Positions 1 through 9,533 of a stretch of 64,000 bases of DNA are shown here, one piece after another. Each line of letters opens with the position of its first letter. Positions within the stretch are counted from its first letter, which is position 1. The notes below the pieces were generated by a model. The model made no database searches. It was not told the DNA's origin and saw only the letters and a program-made list of their open reading frames with translations. The DNA lies in NCBI RefSeq assembly GCF_003185655.1, contig NZ_QHJQ01000002.1, positions 372,001 through 436,000 of the forward strand. Reading direction: 5' to 3'. The position numbers were made by a program, and so were the translations under genes. The DNA comes from Coraliomargarita sinensis. GTDB lineage: Bacteria; Verrucomicrobiota; Verrucomicrobiia; Opitutales; Coraliomargaritaceae.

Positions 1-843
1 ATTCAAAGACCCTACGGAATGATTCTGCATTGCGGCCCGACCGGTTCGGGTAAGTCGATGACGCTTTATTCCGCGCTCAACGAAATCAACACTGCTGATA
101 TCTGTATCCGTACGGCCGAGGATCCGATTGAGTATACGCTGAACGGTCTGTTGCAGATGCAAATGCAGCGTAAGATCGGTCTTACTTTTGCCACGGCACT
201 ACGCGCCTTTCTTCGGCAAGACCCTGACGTGATTCTGGTCGGCGAGATCCGGGATAAGGAAACTGCCGGTATTGCGGTGGAGGCTGCGCTCACCGGCCAC
301 TTGCTATTCAGCACGCTACACACGAACGACGCACCGACTACCATTTCGCGACTGACCGAGATGGGGATCGAGCCGTTCATGATTTCCGCTTCGTTAATCT
401 GTGTTTGCGCGCAGCGGCTCATGCGCCGGGTCTGCAAATCCTGTAAGAAAAACTACATGCAGGAGGGCAACGAGGCTGAAATCATCCGCCGTGCGATCGA
501 GTGGTCCGGTAAAGTACCAGCGCATTCCGAGGACGGCTGCCCCACATGTGGCGGTAACGGTTATAAAGGTCGGGTGGGTATTCACGAGCTGATGGCGACC
601 AGCGAGGAATTGATCAAGGCGATTAACGCAGACGAGGAAGCTGCGGTCATCAAACGCATCGCCATGCGCAACGGGATGATGACACTACACCAGGACAGCA
701 TGCTCAAGGTAAAGGAGGGCTTGTCCACGATGGAAGAGGCCCTGGCGACGGTGCCGCCTGACATGGAAGAGTATGCTCACGAACTTGCTATTGCCGCTGA
801 AACCGCCGAATCCGAAATGTCGGACAAAGAAGATAAAGAGTAG
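1..843 (+). CDS. Type IV pilus/type II secretion assembly ATPase (PilB/GspE family), C-terminal part
   Basis: The reading frame is open from the first base of the window, so the gene begins to the left and only its C-terminal 280 residues are present. The visible part carries a Walker A box (GPTGSGKS), the Asp-box stretch around EDPIEY, a Walker B/His region (ILVGEIRD, then [10 protein letters not shown]) and the paired CxxC motifs (CKSC ... CPTC) that bind zinc in PilB/GspE-type extension ATPases. PilT-type retraction ATPases lack that tetracysteine motif, so this is an assembly ATPase of the inner-membrane pilus or secretion platform. A separate pilT lies at 34.2 kb. The acidic tail ([10 protein letters not shown]) is unconserved. 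Whether it serves a pilus or a T2SS cannot be decided without the upstream genes. Confidence 0.93.
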   Translation: MQRPYGMILHCGPTGSGKSMTLYSALNEINTADICIRTAEDPIEYTLNGLLQMQMQRKIGLTFATALRAFLRQDPDVILVGEIRDKETAGIAVEAALTGHLLFSTLHTNDAPTTISRLTEMGIEPFMISASLICVCAQRLMRRVCKSCKKNYMQEGNEAEIIRRAIEWSGKVPAHSEDGCPTCGGNGYKGRVGIHELMATSEELIKAINADEEAAVIKRIAMRNGMMTLHQDSMLKVKEGLSTMEEALATVPPDMEEYAHELAIAAETAESEMSDKEDKE

Positions 844-869
844 CTTGATTCAAGGAGTGCCTGACTCAT

Positions 870-1883
870 GTGGTGGCATTCCAAACAGCATTGAATGACG
901 AAGTGATCTACTGGGTGCGTCAACAAGGCTTTATGCTGCTTCTCTGCGCTGCGGTGCTTATGGCTTTTGTCTGGCCGCAGCCGGGGCATGCGAATGCCGT
1001 CGGTTATGCGGACTTGGCGGCTGATCTCTCTGTGGCTCTTATTTTTTTTGTGCAGGGACTATCTCTGGCCACAAAAAAGATGCTGGCAGGTAGTCGACCG
1101 GTCCGCCTGCATGTTTTTGTTCTCGGTTGGAATTTTATCCTGTTTCCAGCCCTGGCGTCATTGCTCAACGCACCGATGTCTTTTCTATTGGGACAGGAGT
1201 TGTGCATGGGCTTTTGGATGTTGGCTATCCTGCCCACAACGATCGCCTCGGCGACTGCACTGACAGCGGCATCGGGCGGTGCGGTGCCGCAGGCGATTTT
1301 TGTCAGCATCCTGTCCAATCTGCTCGCGGTCCTACTGGTGCCATTGCTTGCTGTGGCCTACTTGTCCCATGCCAGTGGAGCCGATGTCTCCCTTTTTCCC
1401 GTGTTGATCAAGTTGTGCTGGCTTGTGTTGTTGCCACTTGCTCTGGGGCAGTGTTTGCGCCGTAGCTGCCGCGCATGGTCGATCGCTGTCAGCCAAAGGG
1501 CACGATGGTTACCACAGGTTGCGATCCTCTATATTGTCTATCTTTCATTTGCCCAAACGGTTTCGTCCGGAGTGTTGACCACACTCTCAATCGGACGGCT
1601 CCTAACTGTGCTCTGTGGGGTCCTGCTGCTTTTACTTTTGGTCAGTGGGGCGGTCTGGCGAAGTTCCGGATTGATAAATCTGGGGCCGGGCGAGCGTGTT
1701 GCGGCATTTTACGCAGCTAGCCAGAAGTCCATCGCGACGGGTTTGCCACTACTTACCGCTGTTTTCGCGGCAGCATCCCTGCCTTGGGACACCGGTTTAA
1801 TCCTGGTGCCCCTGATTGTGTATCATCCACTCCAGCTTTTATTGGGCGGAATATTGGTTCCACGCTTCAATGAACGTGCATGA
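870..1883 (+). CDS. SBF-like bile acid:sodium symporter family membrane protein (YfeH type)
   Basis: A 337-residue, almost entirely hydrophobic protein with about nine to ten predicted membrane helices. Segments such as LGWNFILFPALASLL, ILPTTIASATALTAASGG and YAASQKSIATGLPLL have the character of the SBF-like (PF13593, YfeH) branch of the BART superfamily. Members are secondary transporters of organic anions; the substrate is not known here. The GTG start at 870 is preceded by AAGGAG at 852-857. An overlapping ATG at 868 is out of frame and stops after eight codons. The gene ends only 6 bp from the convergent folA, so there is no room for a separate terminator. Confidence 0.8.
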   Translation: MVAFQTALNDEVIYWVRQQGFMLLLCAAVLMAFVWPQPGHANAVGYADLAADLSVALIFFVQGLSLATKKMLAGSRPVRLHVFVLGWNFILFPALASLLNAPMSFLLGQELCMGFWMLAILPTTIASATALTAASGGAVPQAIFVSILSNLLAVLLVPLLAVAYLSHASGADVSLFPVLIKLCWLVLLPLALGQCLRRSCRAWSIAVSQRARWLPQVAILYIVYLSFAQTVSSGVLTTLSIGRLLTVLCGVLLLLLLVSGAVWRSSGLINLGPGERVAAFYAASQKSIATGLPLLTAVFAAASLPWDTGLILVPLIVYHPLQLLLGGILVPRFNERA

Positions 1884-1889
1884 GGCCCA

Positions 1890-2357
1890 TTATGCCTGCC
1901 GGCGAACCCATCGTTCAATCGTGAAGTCTTCGTTCTTTTGCAGGACTTCATCGAAATCGAAACGGTCTTCAAACTCAGGAAAGAAAGTGTCGCCTTCGCA
2001 TTGGCGATGAACCCGCGTGAGGTAGACTTCGTCGCAGTCGTCGAGGGTCTGCCGGTAAATTTCCGCGCCACCAGCAATCCACACTGTTTTATCGGTCTCC
2101 AGGTCCTGTAGTGCGGAAATATCGGTGATATTGGTCACTCCCGGTATGTCGAGTTCCCGGCGGCTGAGCACGTAGGTTTCGCGACCGGGGAGTGGTTTGC
2201 CGATACTCTCATAAGTCTTACGCCCCATTATCATTATTCCGCCCATGGTCGCTTGCTTAAACCATTTAAAATCTTCCGGCAGGTTCCAGGGCATGTCGCC
2301 GTCACTGCCGATCACGCGGTTTTCCGACATGGCGGCGATTGCTTTAAAATGTTTCAT
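1890..2357 (-). CDS. folA: Dihydrofolate reductase
   Basis: A 155-residue protein of the usual FolA length. It shows the N-terminal strand and Met20-loop region (AAMSENRVIGSDGDMPWNLP), the acidic catalytic residue in LPEDFKWF, the NADPH-binding GRKTYESIG and a GGAEIYRQTL segment near the C-terminus. It reduces dihydrofolate to tetrahydrofolate in the cytoplasm. It lies 51 bp downstream of thyA on the same strand, the classic pairing: ThyA makes dihydrofolate and FolA regenerates tetrahydrofolate. The two are probably co-transcribed. Confidence 0.97.
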   Translation of the reverse strand: MKHFKAIAAMSENRVIGSDGDMPWNLPEDFKWFKQATMGGIMIMGRKTYESIGKPLPGRETYVLSRRELDIPGVTNITDISALQDLETDKTVWIAGGAEIYRQTLDDCDEVYLTRVHRQCEGDTFFPEFEDRFDFDEVLQKNEDFTIERWVRRQA

Positions 2358-2408
2358 ACGGGATACAGGATGCGGGACTTGTTCAGTCGGATGTCTGGGT
2401 TAAAAGGC

Positions 2409-3203
2409 TTAGACGGCGATCGGTGCTTTGATCGCGGGGTGTGGATCGTAATTGACAAGCTCGAAGTCCTCGTAGCGAAAACCGTCGATACTGTTTACGG
2501 CCGGGTTGATTTTCATCTGGGGTAGCGGGCGGGGCTCCCGGGAGAGTTGCTCTTTCGCCTGATCGACGTGGTTGGAGTAGAGGTGAAGGTCACCGAAAGT
2601 GTGGACGAATTCCTTGGGCTTCAGATCGCAGACCTGGGCGACCATCATGGTAAGTAAGGCGTAGGAGGCGATGTTGAACGGCACGCCGAGAAAGATGTCG
2701 GCACTGCGTTGGTAGAGCTGACAACTTAACTCCCCGTCGGCGACGTAAAACTGAAAGAGGGCGTGGCAGGGCGGCAGAGCCATGTCTTTGACTTCGCCGG
2801 GATTCCATGCGCAGACAATGTGGCGACGGCTGTCAGGATTGTTCTTGATGGTATCGATGACCTCGGCGAGTTGATCGACGCGTTCCCCGTCCGGGGCGAT
2901 CCAGTCACGCCATTGGGCCCCGTACACGCGCCCGAGGTTGCCGTCCTCGTCGGCCCATTCGTCCCAGATGGTGACCTTGTTCTCTTTCAGGTAGTTGATG
3001 TTGGTATTGCCCTGGATGAACCAAAGGAGTTCGTGAATGATGGAACGCAGGTGAAGCTTTTTCGTGGTCAGCAAGGGGAAGTCCGGGCTGAGTGAAAAGC
3101 GGGCTTGAGCCCCGAAGATGGAGTAGGTGCCGGTTCCTGTCCGGTCATCCCTGTAAGTTCCGGTTTCAAGAACGGAACGGAGTAGGTCGTGGTAGGTCTT
3201 CAT
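2409..3203 (-). CDS. thyA: Thymidylate synthase
   Basis: A 264-residue protein with the same length as E. coli ThyA. The catalytic cysteine is C146 in PPCHALF, which even keeps the E. coli numbering. Other hallmarks are DDRTGTGT near the N-terminus, the folate/dUMP-binding [15 protein letters not shown] and HLYSNHVDQ near the C-terminus. It methylates dUMP to dTMP using methylene-tetrahydrofolate. It is the first gene of the thyA-folA pair. The 120-bp spacer to the divergent efflux operon must hold both promoters. Confidence 0.98.
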   Translation of the reverse strand: MKTYHDLLRSVLETGTYRDDRTGTGTYSIFGAQARFSLSPDFPLLTTKKLHLRSIIHELLWFIQGNTNINYLKENKVTIWDEWADEDGNLGRVYGAQWRDWIAPDGERVDQLAEVIDTIKNNPDSRRHIVCAWNPGEVKDMALPPCHALFQFYVADGELSCQLYQRSADIFLGVPFNIASYALLTMMVAQVCDLKPKEFVHTFGDLHLYSNHVDQAKEQLSREPRPLPQMKINPAVNSIDGFRYEDFELVNYDPHPAIKAPIAV

Positions 3204-3370
3204 GCGCTTTCTTTAGGCTTCGTGGAAGTGGCCGGTTGTCAACGCTAGGTCGTTGACTGCAAATCAAAATGACTTTTGAACTTTTGTGATTCCTGCGGGA
3301 CAAAGGGGCTTTTGTATCAACTCGCTTGCATAGATGTTGCCCTGCGTTACCGATAAGCTATCTTAATTTT

Positions 3371-4957
3371 ATGGTCAGCCGTATAAACCAATCCTTATTA
3401 GCCCTCGTTCTGGCAATGCCTGCAGGCGGGTTGTCGTCGCAGTCGGAGCCGGCGAATGTTGGGACTGGGGAGGTAAAAAGCGAGGTGCTGACGCTGGATA
3501 AGGTCATCGGCCGGGCATTGGAGCACAACTTGGGCCTGGCGACCGAAAGATACCGGGTAGCGAATGCGGAGGATGATGTTGTCATTGAAGAGGCGGCTTT
3601 TGATGTGGAGCTATTTGGCTCGACCGGCCTCTCGGAAAGCCTTTCGCCGGCCAGAACCAGCGCCTTGGATAATGCGAATACCCCGGAGAGTGAATCCCGC
3701 AGGGCGGCGGTCGGGGCGGATAAACTTTTAAGCACGGGCGCGACAGTGTCAGTGGATTCAGGCATCCGCCGCCGCTCTTCAAATAACAATGCGGCCCGCA
3801 ATCCCGATTATTCGGCCGACATCGGGATCTCCATTCGTCAGCCTCTGCTGCAGGGTGCATGGCGCCGGGTCAACCTCGCGCCTTTAGCGCGGGCTAAGAT
3901 CGGGGCTGAAATTTCTTTGTTTGAACTTCGGTCGGAGGTCCTCGACCTGCTCCAGAATACTGAATCAGCTTATTGGGACTTGGCCTACGCTAAAGCGGAC
4001 CGGCGTTTGATCGCTTCCAGCATAGAATTGGCGGAAAACCTTCTGGAGGAGAACAAGGAGCGGGAACGACTCGGACTGGCTACGCCGCTGGAGGTTCTCC
4101 AGGCCGAGACGGAGTTGAATGATCGCGAGGAAGATTTGATTCAGGCGGAGCGGGTCATCGCGGAGGCTGAAGACCGTCTGCGCCGCTTGATGGGGGACAC
4201 CTCTTTTACAGCACCAGTGGAGGGTAATTTGCAGGTGAATCCATTGCCTCAAGATTTGCCGGGACTTCGGCCCATGCCGGCCGTGGTTCGTGATACGGTT
4301 GAGAGCGATGTCGAAGCCGACGCACAGGAGCTGGGTGTCGAGGTCCAGCGGATCAATCGCATCCTCGCCAGGGACGACATCAAGCCGGACTTGTCGTTGG
4401 TCGCCGGCGTGACCTATTTGGGGCGGGATTCCGACGGGGAAACGTCCTACCGGGGAGCCTACCAACGGAATGGCCGGGACTGGAATGTTGGCCTGGAACT
4501 ACGGATCCCCTGGGGCACACGAGCTGCCGAGGCCCGGCTGCGGCAAACGGAACGAAATCTGGAGCGTGAAAAGCTCCTGCTCTACGATCTTAAACAACAG
4601 AAAGCGTTGGCCGCCCGTAGCGTTTGGCGGGCTGTGCAGGCGGGGCTTCGTCGCATTGAAGTGACTCGTAAGGCGCTCGAACTCAATCGAGAAGCCTTTA
4701 AACAACAGCGCGCCCGCTACAGCTCCGGCGTCGTGGCCTACCGGAATGTTCTGGAAGCGCAGCGCGACTTTGATGCCGCCCGGCGCAATCAATTGTCTGC
4801 TCTTATCGAGACCTTGCAGGCACAGGTGGAATTGAGCCGTATCGACAGCACCATTCTACAGCGCAACGGATTCACCTGGGAACAAGTGGACCGCTTGTCC
4901 ACACCGCCGGACCTTAAAACGCATCCACTCAGCGATGCCACAGAAACGGATACATGA
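3371..4957 (+). CDS. TolC-family outer-membrane efflux protein
   Basis: About 528 residues from the ATG at 3371, chosen because it directly yields a signal peptide (MVSRINQSLLALVLAMPAGG); an in-frame ATG at 3326 would add 15 non-hydrophobic residues. The sequence has two long coiled-coil halves typical of duplicated OEP (PF02321) domains, with heptad-rich stretches such as AYAKADRRLIASSIELAENL and EARLRQTERNLEREKLLLYD. It should form the outer-membrane duct of a tripartite exporter. Its stop overlaps the start of the adaptor gene by 4 bp (ATGA), so the four genes 3371-7971 are a translationally coupled operon. Confidence 0.92.
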   Translation: MVSRINQSLLALVLAMPAGGLSSQSEPANVGTGEVKSEVLTLDKVIGRALEHNLGLATERYRVANAEDDVVIEEAAFDVELFGSTGLSESLSPARTSALDNANTPESESRRAAVGADKLLSTGATVSVDSGIRRRSSNNNAARNPDYSADIGISIRQPLLQGAWRRVNLAPLARAKIGAEISLFELRSEVLDLLQNTESAYWDLAYAKADRRLIASSIELAENLLEENKERERLGLATPLEVLQAETELNDREEDLIQAERVIAEAEDRLRRLMGDTSFTAPVEGNLQVNPLPQDLPGLRPMPAVVRDTVESDVEADAQELGVEVQRINRILARDDIKPDLSLVAGVTYLGRDSDGETSYRGAYQRNGRDWNVGLELRIPWGTRAAEARLRQTERNLEREKLLLYDLKQQKALAARSVWRAVQAGLRRIEVTRKALELNREAFKQQRARYSSGVVAYRNVLEAQRDFDAARRNQLSALIETLQAQVELSRIDSTILQRNGFTWEQVDRLSTPPDLKTHPLSDATETDT

Positions 4958-6042
4958 AACGCTTACTCATTATACTACTGGTACTGGCACTCTTCGGAGG
5001 TGGCGGGTACTTCGTTTATCAGAAGATTAAAGAGGTCCAACCGGAAAGTGGACCCCCTATCCGCACGGATACGGCTGAACGCCGTGATCTTGAATCCGTT
5101 GTTACCGCGACCGGGGAAGTGATGCCCCTGCTCAGTAGTATCGTGAAGTCTGAAATCAGTGGTCGTATTAAGCGTATCTCGGTAGAGGAGGGCGACGAAG
5201 TGGTGCGTGGGCAAACGCTGCTGGAGCTTGATCCCACCAGCCTGCAAACGCAGGTGAATGAAGCTGAGCGTAGTCTGGAGGCGGAGCAGCTCCGACTGGA
5301 CAAGTCGAAGCGGAACTATGAACGGCTCAAGGAGCTCTACGAAAAGAAGTTCGTCGGCGAGCAGGATTTTCTGGATGCGGAAACGGACTACGATCTGGCA
5401 AAGCTCAATCTGGAAATCGCACAGTCCCGACTTGAAGACGCTCAGGAAGATTTGTCCAAAACCGTGATCGTTGCCCCGCATGACGGGGTTCTGACTTTGC
5501 TCGATGTGGTGGAGGGCGAAGTGATCTCCGGGGCGACCTCGGTTTCAAACGGCACGGAATTGATGACGATCGCCCAGCTTCGTGAACTTTACATGGAAGC
5601 GAATATCAACGAAGTGGATGTCGAGCGACTGAGCGTGGGGCAAACCGCCCGCCTGACTTTCGACGCGATTCCGGACTATGAAATTGAAGGGCAGATCGGA
5701 GATATTGCCCTGTCCGCCCGTCGGGATGGAGATGTGAGGGTCTTTCCTATCGAGGTGTTGTTTTCCGCGAAAGACAACCGGGTACGTCCCGGGATCAGTG
5801 CGACAGTCGACATTCCCATCAAGTCGGTCGAGGGTGCGGTCTCGGTCTTGCTTTCCGCAGTGTTCTTCACCGAAGACGACAGCAACACGCTTGTTTATGT
5901 TAAGGAAAACGAGTCTTGGCGGCCCCGCGATGTCAGCGTCGGGATTAACAATCTGCAGCATGCCGAAATTAAGTCCGGCTTGGAAATCGGAGACGAAGTC
6001 GCCCTGAGTCGTCCCAGCGAGTACCGTGATGGAGATGAGTGA
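4954..6042 (+). CDS. Periplasmic adaptor subunit of a MacAB-type efflux pump (HlyD/RND-MFP family)
   Basis: A 362-residue protein with an N-terminal membrane anchor (LLIILLVLALFGGGGYFVYQ). It has a split biotinyl-lipoyl domain (SGRIKRISVEEGDEVVRGQT ... APHDGVLTLLDVVEGEVI) around a coiled-coil hairpin at roughly residues 90-165, then a beta-barrel and membrane-proximal region. It would bridge the inner-membrane ABC transporter and the TolC-like duct. It overlaps the upstream gene by 4 bp and the downstream ATPase by up to 17 bp. Gene order adaptor-ATPase-permease matches MacAB or related lipoprotein/macrolide exporters; the substrate is unknown. Confidence 0.92.
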   Translation: MKRLLIILLVLALFGGGGYFVYQKIKEVQPESGPPIRTDTAERRDLESVVTATGEVMPLLSSIVKSEISGRIKRISVEEGDEVVRGQTLLELDPTSLQTQVNEAERSLEAEQLRLDKSKRNYERLKELYEKKFVGEQDFLDAETDYDLAKLNLEIAQSRLEDAQEDLSKTVIVAPHDGVLTLLDVVEGEVISGATSVSNGTELMTIAQLRELYMEANINEVDVERLSVGQTARLTFDAIPDYEIEGQIGDIALSARRDGDVRVFPIEVLFSAKDNRVRPGISATVDIPIKSVEGAVSVLLSAVFFTEDDSNTLVYVKENESWRPRDVSVGINNLQHAEIKSGLEIGDEVALSRPSEYRDGDE

Positions 6043-6727
6043 TCCGGAGCCCATCTTTGAGCTGACGAATATTCGCCGCACCTACAGGGTGGGTGACGAG
6101 CCCGTGCATGCCCTCGATGGAGTCGACCTGACGATCCGCGCCAGCGAGTTTATTGCCGTGATCGGCACATCCGGTTCGGGAAAGTCAACCCTCATGCACG
6201 TGCTGGGCTTTATGGATAAACCGACCTCCGGAAGCATGTATTTTGAGCACCAGGATGTTTCCAGCATTGATGGTGGTGAGCGTGCCCGTTTGCGCTCAAG
6301 CCGGATCGGCTTTGTTTTTCAGTCATTCAATCTTTTGCCTCGTCTATCGGTGTTGGCCAATGTCCAGCTTCCGCTTACGTATAATCGTGAGCGGTTTGAC
6401 GATCCCAAAGAGCTCGCCTTGAGTGCGCTGCAGCGTGTGGGAATGGACCACCGTGCCGATCATACGCCCAACCAGTTGTCCGGAGGGGAGCGACAGCGAG
6501 TTGCAATTGCCAGAGCTTTGATTAATCAGCCACGTCTAATTCTTGCCGACGAGCCGACGGGCAATCTGGACACGAAGAACCGCGGACGCATCATGGAGCT
6601 GTTTGCCTCCTTGCTCGACGAGGGCATCACGCTGGCACTGGTCACACACGATGATGAAGTGGCACGTTATGCCAAAAGGAGGATTCGTATGCAGGATGGA
6701 CGTATCGTGGAGGATACAAGCCGATGA
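6026..6727 (+). CDS. ABC transporter ATP-binding protein (MacB/LolD-like)
   Basis: A 233-residue nucleotide-binding domain with Walker A GTSGSGKST, Q-loop (FVFQSFNLLPRLSVLANV), signature LSGGERQRVAIARAL, Walker B LILADEPTGNLD and the H-loop (VTHDDEVA). The FQSFNLLPRL and TGNLDTKN forms are characteristic of the MacB/LolD/FtsE group. Three in-frame starts are possible (GTG 6026, ATG 6029, ATG 6035), all inside the end of the adaptor gene; I list the longest. It powers the permease encoded immediately downstream, which it overlaps by 4 bp. Confidence 0.95.
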   Translation: MMEMSDPEPIFELTNIRRTYRVGDEPVHALDGVDLTIRASEFIAVIGTSGSGKSTLMHVLGFMDKPTSGSMYFEHQDVSSIDGGERARLRSSRIGFVFQSFNLLPRLSVLANVQLPLTYNRERFDDPKELALSALQRVGMDHRADHTPNQLSGGERQRVAIARALINQPRLILADEPTGNLDTKNRGRIMELFASLLDEGITLALVTHDDEVARYAKRRIRMQDGRIVEDTSR

Positions 6728-7971
6728 ATCCGGTTGCCGACATTGCATCAGGTGCCCGCAACGGGTTTCTTGAAATTTGGGCCAACAAGGTACGCTCCAT
6801 GCTTTCCATGAGCGGTATTGTCCTGGGGGTTGCGGCGCTGGTGGCGATGGTCGGGATCGTTCAGGGGATGCTCGATAATATGCGGTCGTCTTTTGAACGC
6901 AGCGGCGGGATACTGAAAATCGAGGTGCACCCGAGGACCCCGCCCGAATCACAAAAACACATCGCCGGAATTTCGCCCGGCATGACCTGGCGGGATTACT
7001 CCGCGATACAACGCGCCACGCCGCTGGCTGAGTTTATTACCCCCGTTGTCGATATGCGCTGGGAACGGTTCGTCGGCAAAGGTCGACGCGCGGGTGCTTT
7101 GTTGCAGGGAGTGACTCCCGACTATGTTTCGATTCAGAATCGTGAACTGGCCTACGGGCGTTTCATTTCCGAGACCGACATCAAGTTGAAAAGTCCTGTG
7201 ATTGTGCTGGGGGACCATGTGGTGGCAGATCTTTTTCGTGATTACGACAATGCGATCGGGCAACAGCTCAAGGTCGATGGCGACGTTTACACCGTCGTCG
7301 GTCAGCTTGCGCCGGTTGAGAGTAGCGGGCTATCCGGCAACGGGGGTTGGAATTGGGAGTCCCGGCTCAATTTCATCCCGGCCACCACGGCTATGTCGCG
7401 CTACCGGGGAAGTAACGAAGTCGATCGCATGGAAATTCTCGCATCCAACGTGCGGGAGCTGCCCGACCTGATGGAGCAGGTGGAAAATACCCTGACACAA
7501 ACCCACCGGGGCATTCGCGATTTTGAAATCCGCACTCAAGAGGAGCAGCTAATGGAACTGAAGAAGCTGGAGAACTCCTTTCTCTACTCTTTAGGGGGTA
7601 TTGCGGGGATCTCTCTCTTGGTGGGCGGAATCGGTATTATGAATGTCATGTTGGCTTCGGTTAGCGAGCGGATCCGTGAGATCGGTGTGCGAAAGGCGAT
7701 CGGTGCGAGGAGTCACGACATTTTTATTCAGTTTCTCGCCGAAGCGGTCGTCATCAGTTTGCTCGGTGGTTTGCTTGGGTTGGTTGCCAGTGTCGGCCTG
7801 CTATCAGTGGCCCGGGATATCATTCCGCAGGGGGAAGGTATTCAAACCGTTCCCGTGATAGCGATGCTCTACGGCTTTCTCTTCAGTTCGGGAATCGGGC
7901 TTTTGTCGGGGATCTACCCCGCACTACGTGCCTCTCGGCTCGATCCGATCGATGCGCTGAGGTATGAATAA
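6724..7971 (+). CDS. ABC transporter permease (MacB-like, MacB_PCD + FtsX domains)
   Basis: A 415-residue inner-membrane protein with one N-terminal membrane helix (ALVAMVGIVQG region), a large periplasmic domain (about residues 60-270) and three C-terminal helices forming the FtsX domain (GGIAGISLLVGGIGIMNVML ... REIGVRKAIGA). This topology and the REIGxRKAxGA signature define the MacB/LolC permease class, which uses mechanotransmission rather than a through-membrane channel. It starts with an ATGA overlap and closes the efflux operon. No convincing terminator follows. Confidence 0.95.
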   Translation: MNPVADIASGARNGFLEIWANKVRSMLSMSGIVLGVAALVAMVGIVQGMLDNMRSSFERSGGILKIEVHPRTPPESQKHIAGISPGMTWRDYSAIQRATPLAEFITPVVDMRWERFVGKGRRAGALLQGVTPDYVSIQNRELAYGRFISETDIKLKSPVIVLGDHVVADLFRDYDNAIGQQLKVDGDVYTVVGQLAPVESSGLSGNGGWNWESRLNFIPATTAMSRYRGSNEVDRMEILASNVRELPDLMEQVENTLTQTHRGIRDFEIRTQEEQLMELKKLENSFLYSLGGIAGISLLVGGIGIMNVMLASVSERIREIGVRKAIGARSHDIFIQFLAEAVVISLLGGLLGLVASVGLLSVARDIIPQGEGIQTVPVIAMLYGFLFSSGIGLLSGIYPALRASRLDPIDALRYE

Positions 7972-8000
7972 AGCCGCCCGAAAGTGAAAATGCGGCAGGC

Positions 8001-8366
8001 TTAGCTGCGTATCCGCAGTTCCCGGATGTTGCCGCAGTGTTCCAGCTTTTGTATCCTGTTCAGTATGGCCCGCTTTTGAAATTGAAGTTCGGAACGCAGC
8101 GTTTGGTTCGTCACGGAGATGATCAGGGTCTGGCCATCCTTGATTCTTACCGGATTGCAACGGCCGGCCAGGCTGGAGCCGAAAACGTTTTCCCAATTCT
8201 CGACCAGGCTTCTTTCGGGGCTGGGCGTTTCGAGCTTATACTGTTCTTTAAGAACAACGAGGAGGTTCTCAATCGAAGTCGGTGGTTTGCGGGAGGAGGG
8301 TGTGACCGTTCTCGGTAAGCCTCTGAAATCGGCGATTATATCCTCTGTGCTCTTCGTGAACTTCAT
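8001..8366 (-). CDS. DUF721/DciA-like protein
   Basis: A 121-residue protein from the ATG at 8366 (an in-frame ATG lies at 8375). The C-terminal half (VENWENVFGSSLAGRCNPVRI, then DGQTLIISVTNQTLRSELQF) fits the DUF721 KH-like fold. In DciA this domain assists loading of the replicative helicase DnaB in bacteria lacking DnaC. The basic N-terminal half is less conserved. It is convergent with the efflux operon and divergent from the intergenic region carrying the tandem RNA-like elements. The assignment rests on the domain pattern; the helicase-loading role is inferred from the family. Confidence 0.75.
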   Translation of the reverse strand: MKFTKSTEDIIADFRGLPRTVTPSSRKPPTSIENLLVVLKEQYKLETPSPERSLVENWENVFGSSLAGRCNPVRIKDGQTLIISVTNQTLRSELQFQKRAILNRIQKLEHCGNIRELRIRS

Positions 8367-8490
8367 TTTGAGCAAAAGTATTCAGTTTATGAGCAAGCTC
8401 GGCTAGAAAAATCATCGATCGGAACTGTCGCTGACTAATTTTGCGCAGGGCAATAAATTGGCACGGCTTCTGTTGTATGTTCCATATACT

Positions 8491-8570
<80 letters not shown>

Positions 8571-8695
8571 ACTGTTTAAGAGTTTCCTTATTAGGCGAAC
8601 TAATTCTAACTATAAGTTTTAGAAGAAAGTGAAAAAAAATGAAATCAGCGCTTGCAGAAAGTATTTTTTGATTCATCTCTACACACATCAACAAT

Positions 8696-8778
<83 letters not shown>

Positions 8779-8825
8779 GTATCAGCCATCTTAAGTGCCA
8801 ATTCTCACAGTGGATATTATGTTAC

Positions 8826-9533
8826 ATGGCGCAGGATAAGTTTCTCAGCCTGACTTACCGTTTTTCTTTTCCGGACGGCTCGGAAAAGAAGTTTGTCATT
8901 AAACTCAATCGTGAGAGCGGAAAATTGGTCCAGCGCGAGCGCGACAGTTATCCGGAGTGGACAAGGCTAAGCTACAAGCAATGTCAGCATTGCCCGTTAA
9001 AGATAGAAGATCAGCCGCGTTGCCCGGTAGCGGTCAGTCTGATTGATGTTGTCGAATTTTTTCAGGACTCGATTTCAACCAAACAAGCTGTTGTCACGGT
9101 CGAGAGTGGTCAGCGCATTACCAAGCGCACGCGCACCAATCTGTCCTCATCCATCAGTTCGATTATAGGCATTTACATGGCGACGAGCGGTTGCCCGATT
9201 ATGGATAAACTTCGCCCGATGGCCCGTTTTCACCTGCCTTTTGCGGATACTGAGGAGACGGTGTACCGGGCGTTGTCGATGTATGCCTTGGCGCAGTATT
9301 TTCGACATCAAAAGGGCCTGGAGGCGGACTGGGATTTTCAGGCTCTGAAGCAGATCTATTCGGAAGTGAATCAGTTGAACATCGATTTCGCCAGGCGGCT
9401 TCGCAATGACAGCATCAGCGAAGCAACAACGAACGCGATCACCAGCCTCGACTGCTTTGCTCAGGAAATCGATTTTTCGATTTCCGAAGAGATGCTGGAA
9501 GAGATTGAGACTTTATTCGAGGGTTACGCCTGA
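8826..9533 (+). CDS. Conserved-type protein of unknown function with CxxC motif
   Basis: A 235-residue soluble protein without signal peptide or membrane helix. The N-terminal 60 residues are beta-rich (FLSLTYRFSFPDGSEKKFVI) and followed by a cysteine cluster, CQHCPLK then RCPV, with another cysteine in TSGCPIMD near residue 123. This arrangement suggests metal or Fe-S binding. The C-terminal half is helical and acidic. I do not recognise the family with certainty; it resembles a domain of unknown function. The stop codon overlaps the start of the amidase gene by one base (TGATG), so the two are translationally coupled. The ATG at 8826 has no Shine-Dalgarno. Confidence 0.75.
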   Translation: MAQDKFLSLTYRFSFPDGSEKKFVIKLNRESGKLVQRERDSYPEWTRLSYKQCQHCPLKIEDQPRCPVAVSLIDVVEFFQDSISTKQAVVTVESGQRITKRTRTNLSSSISSIIGIYMATSGCPIMDKLRPMARFHLPFADTEETVYRALSMYALAQYFRHQKGLEADWDFQALKQIYSEVNQLNIDFARRLRNDSISEATTNAITSLDCFAQEIDFSISEEMLEEIETLFEGYA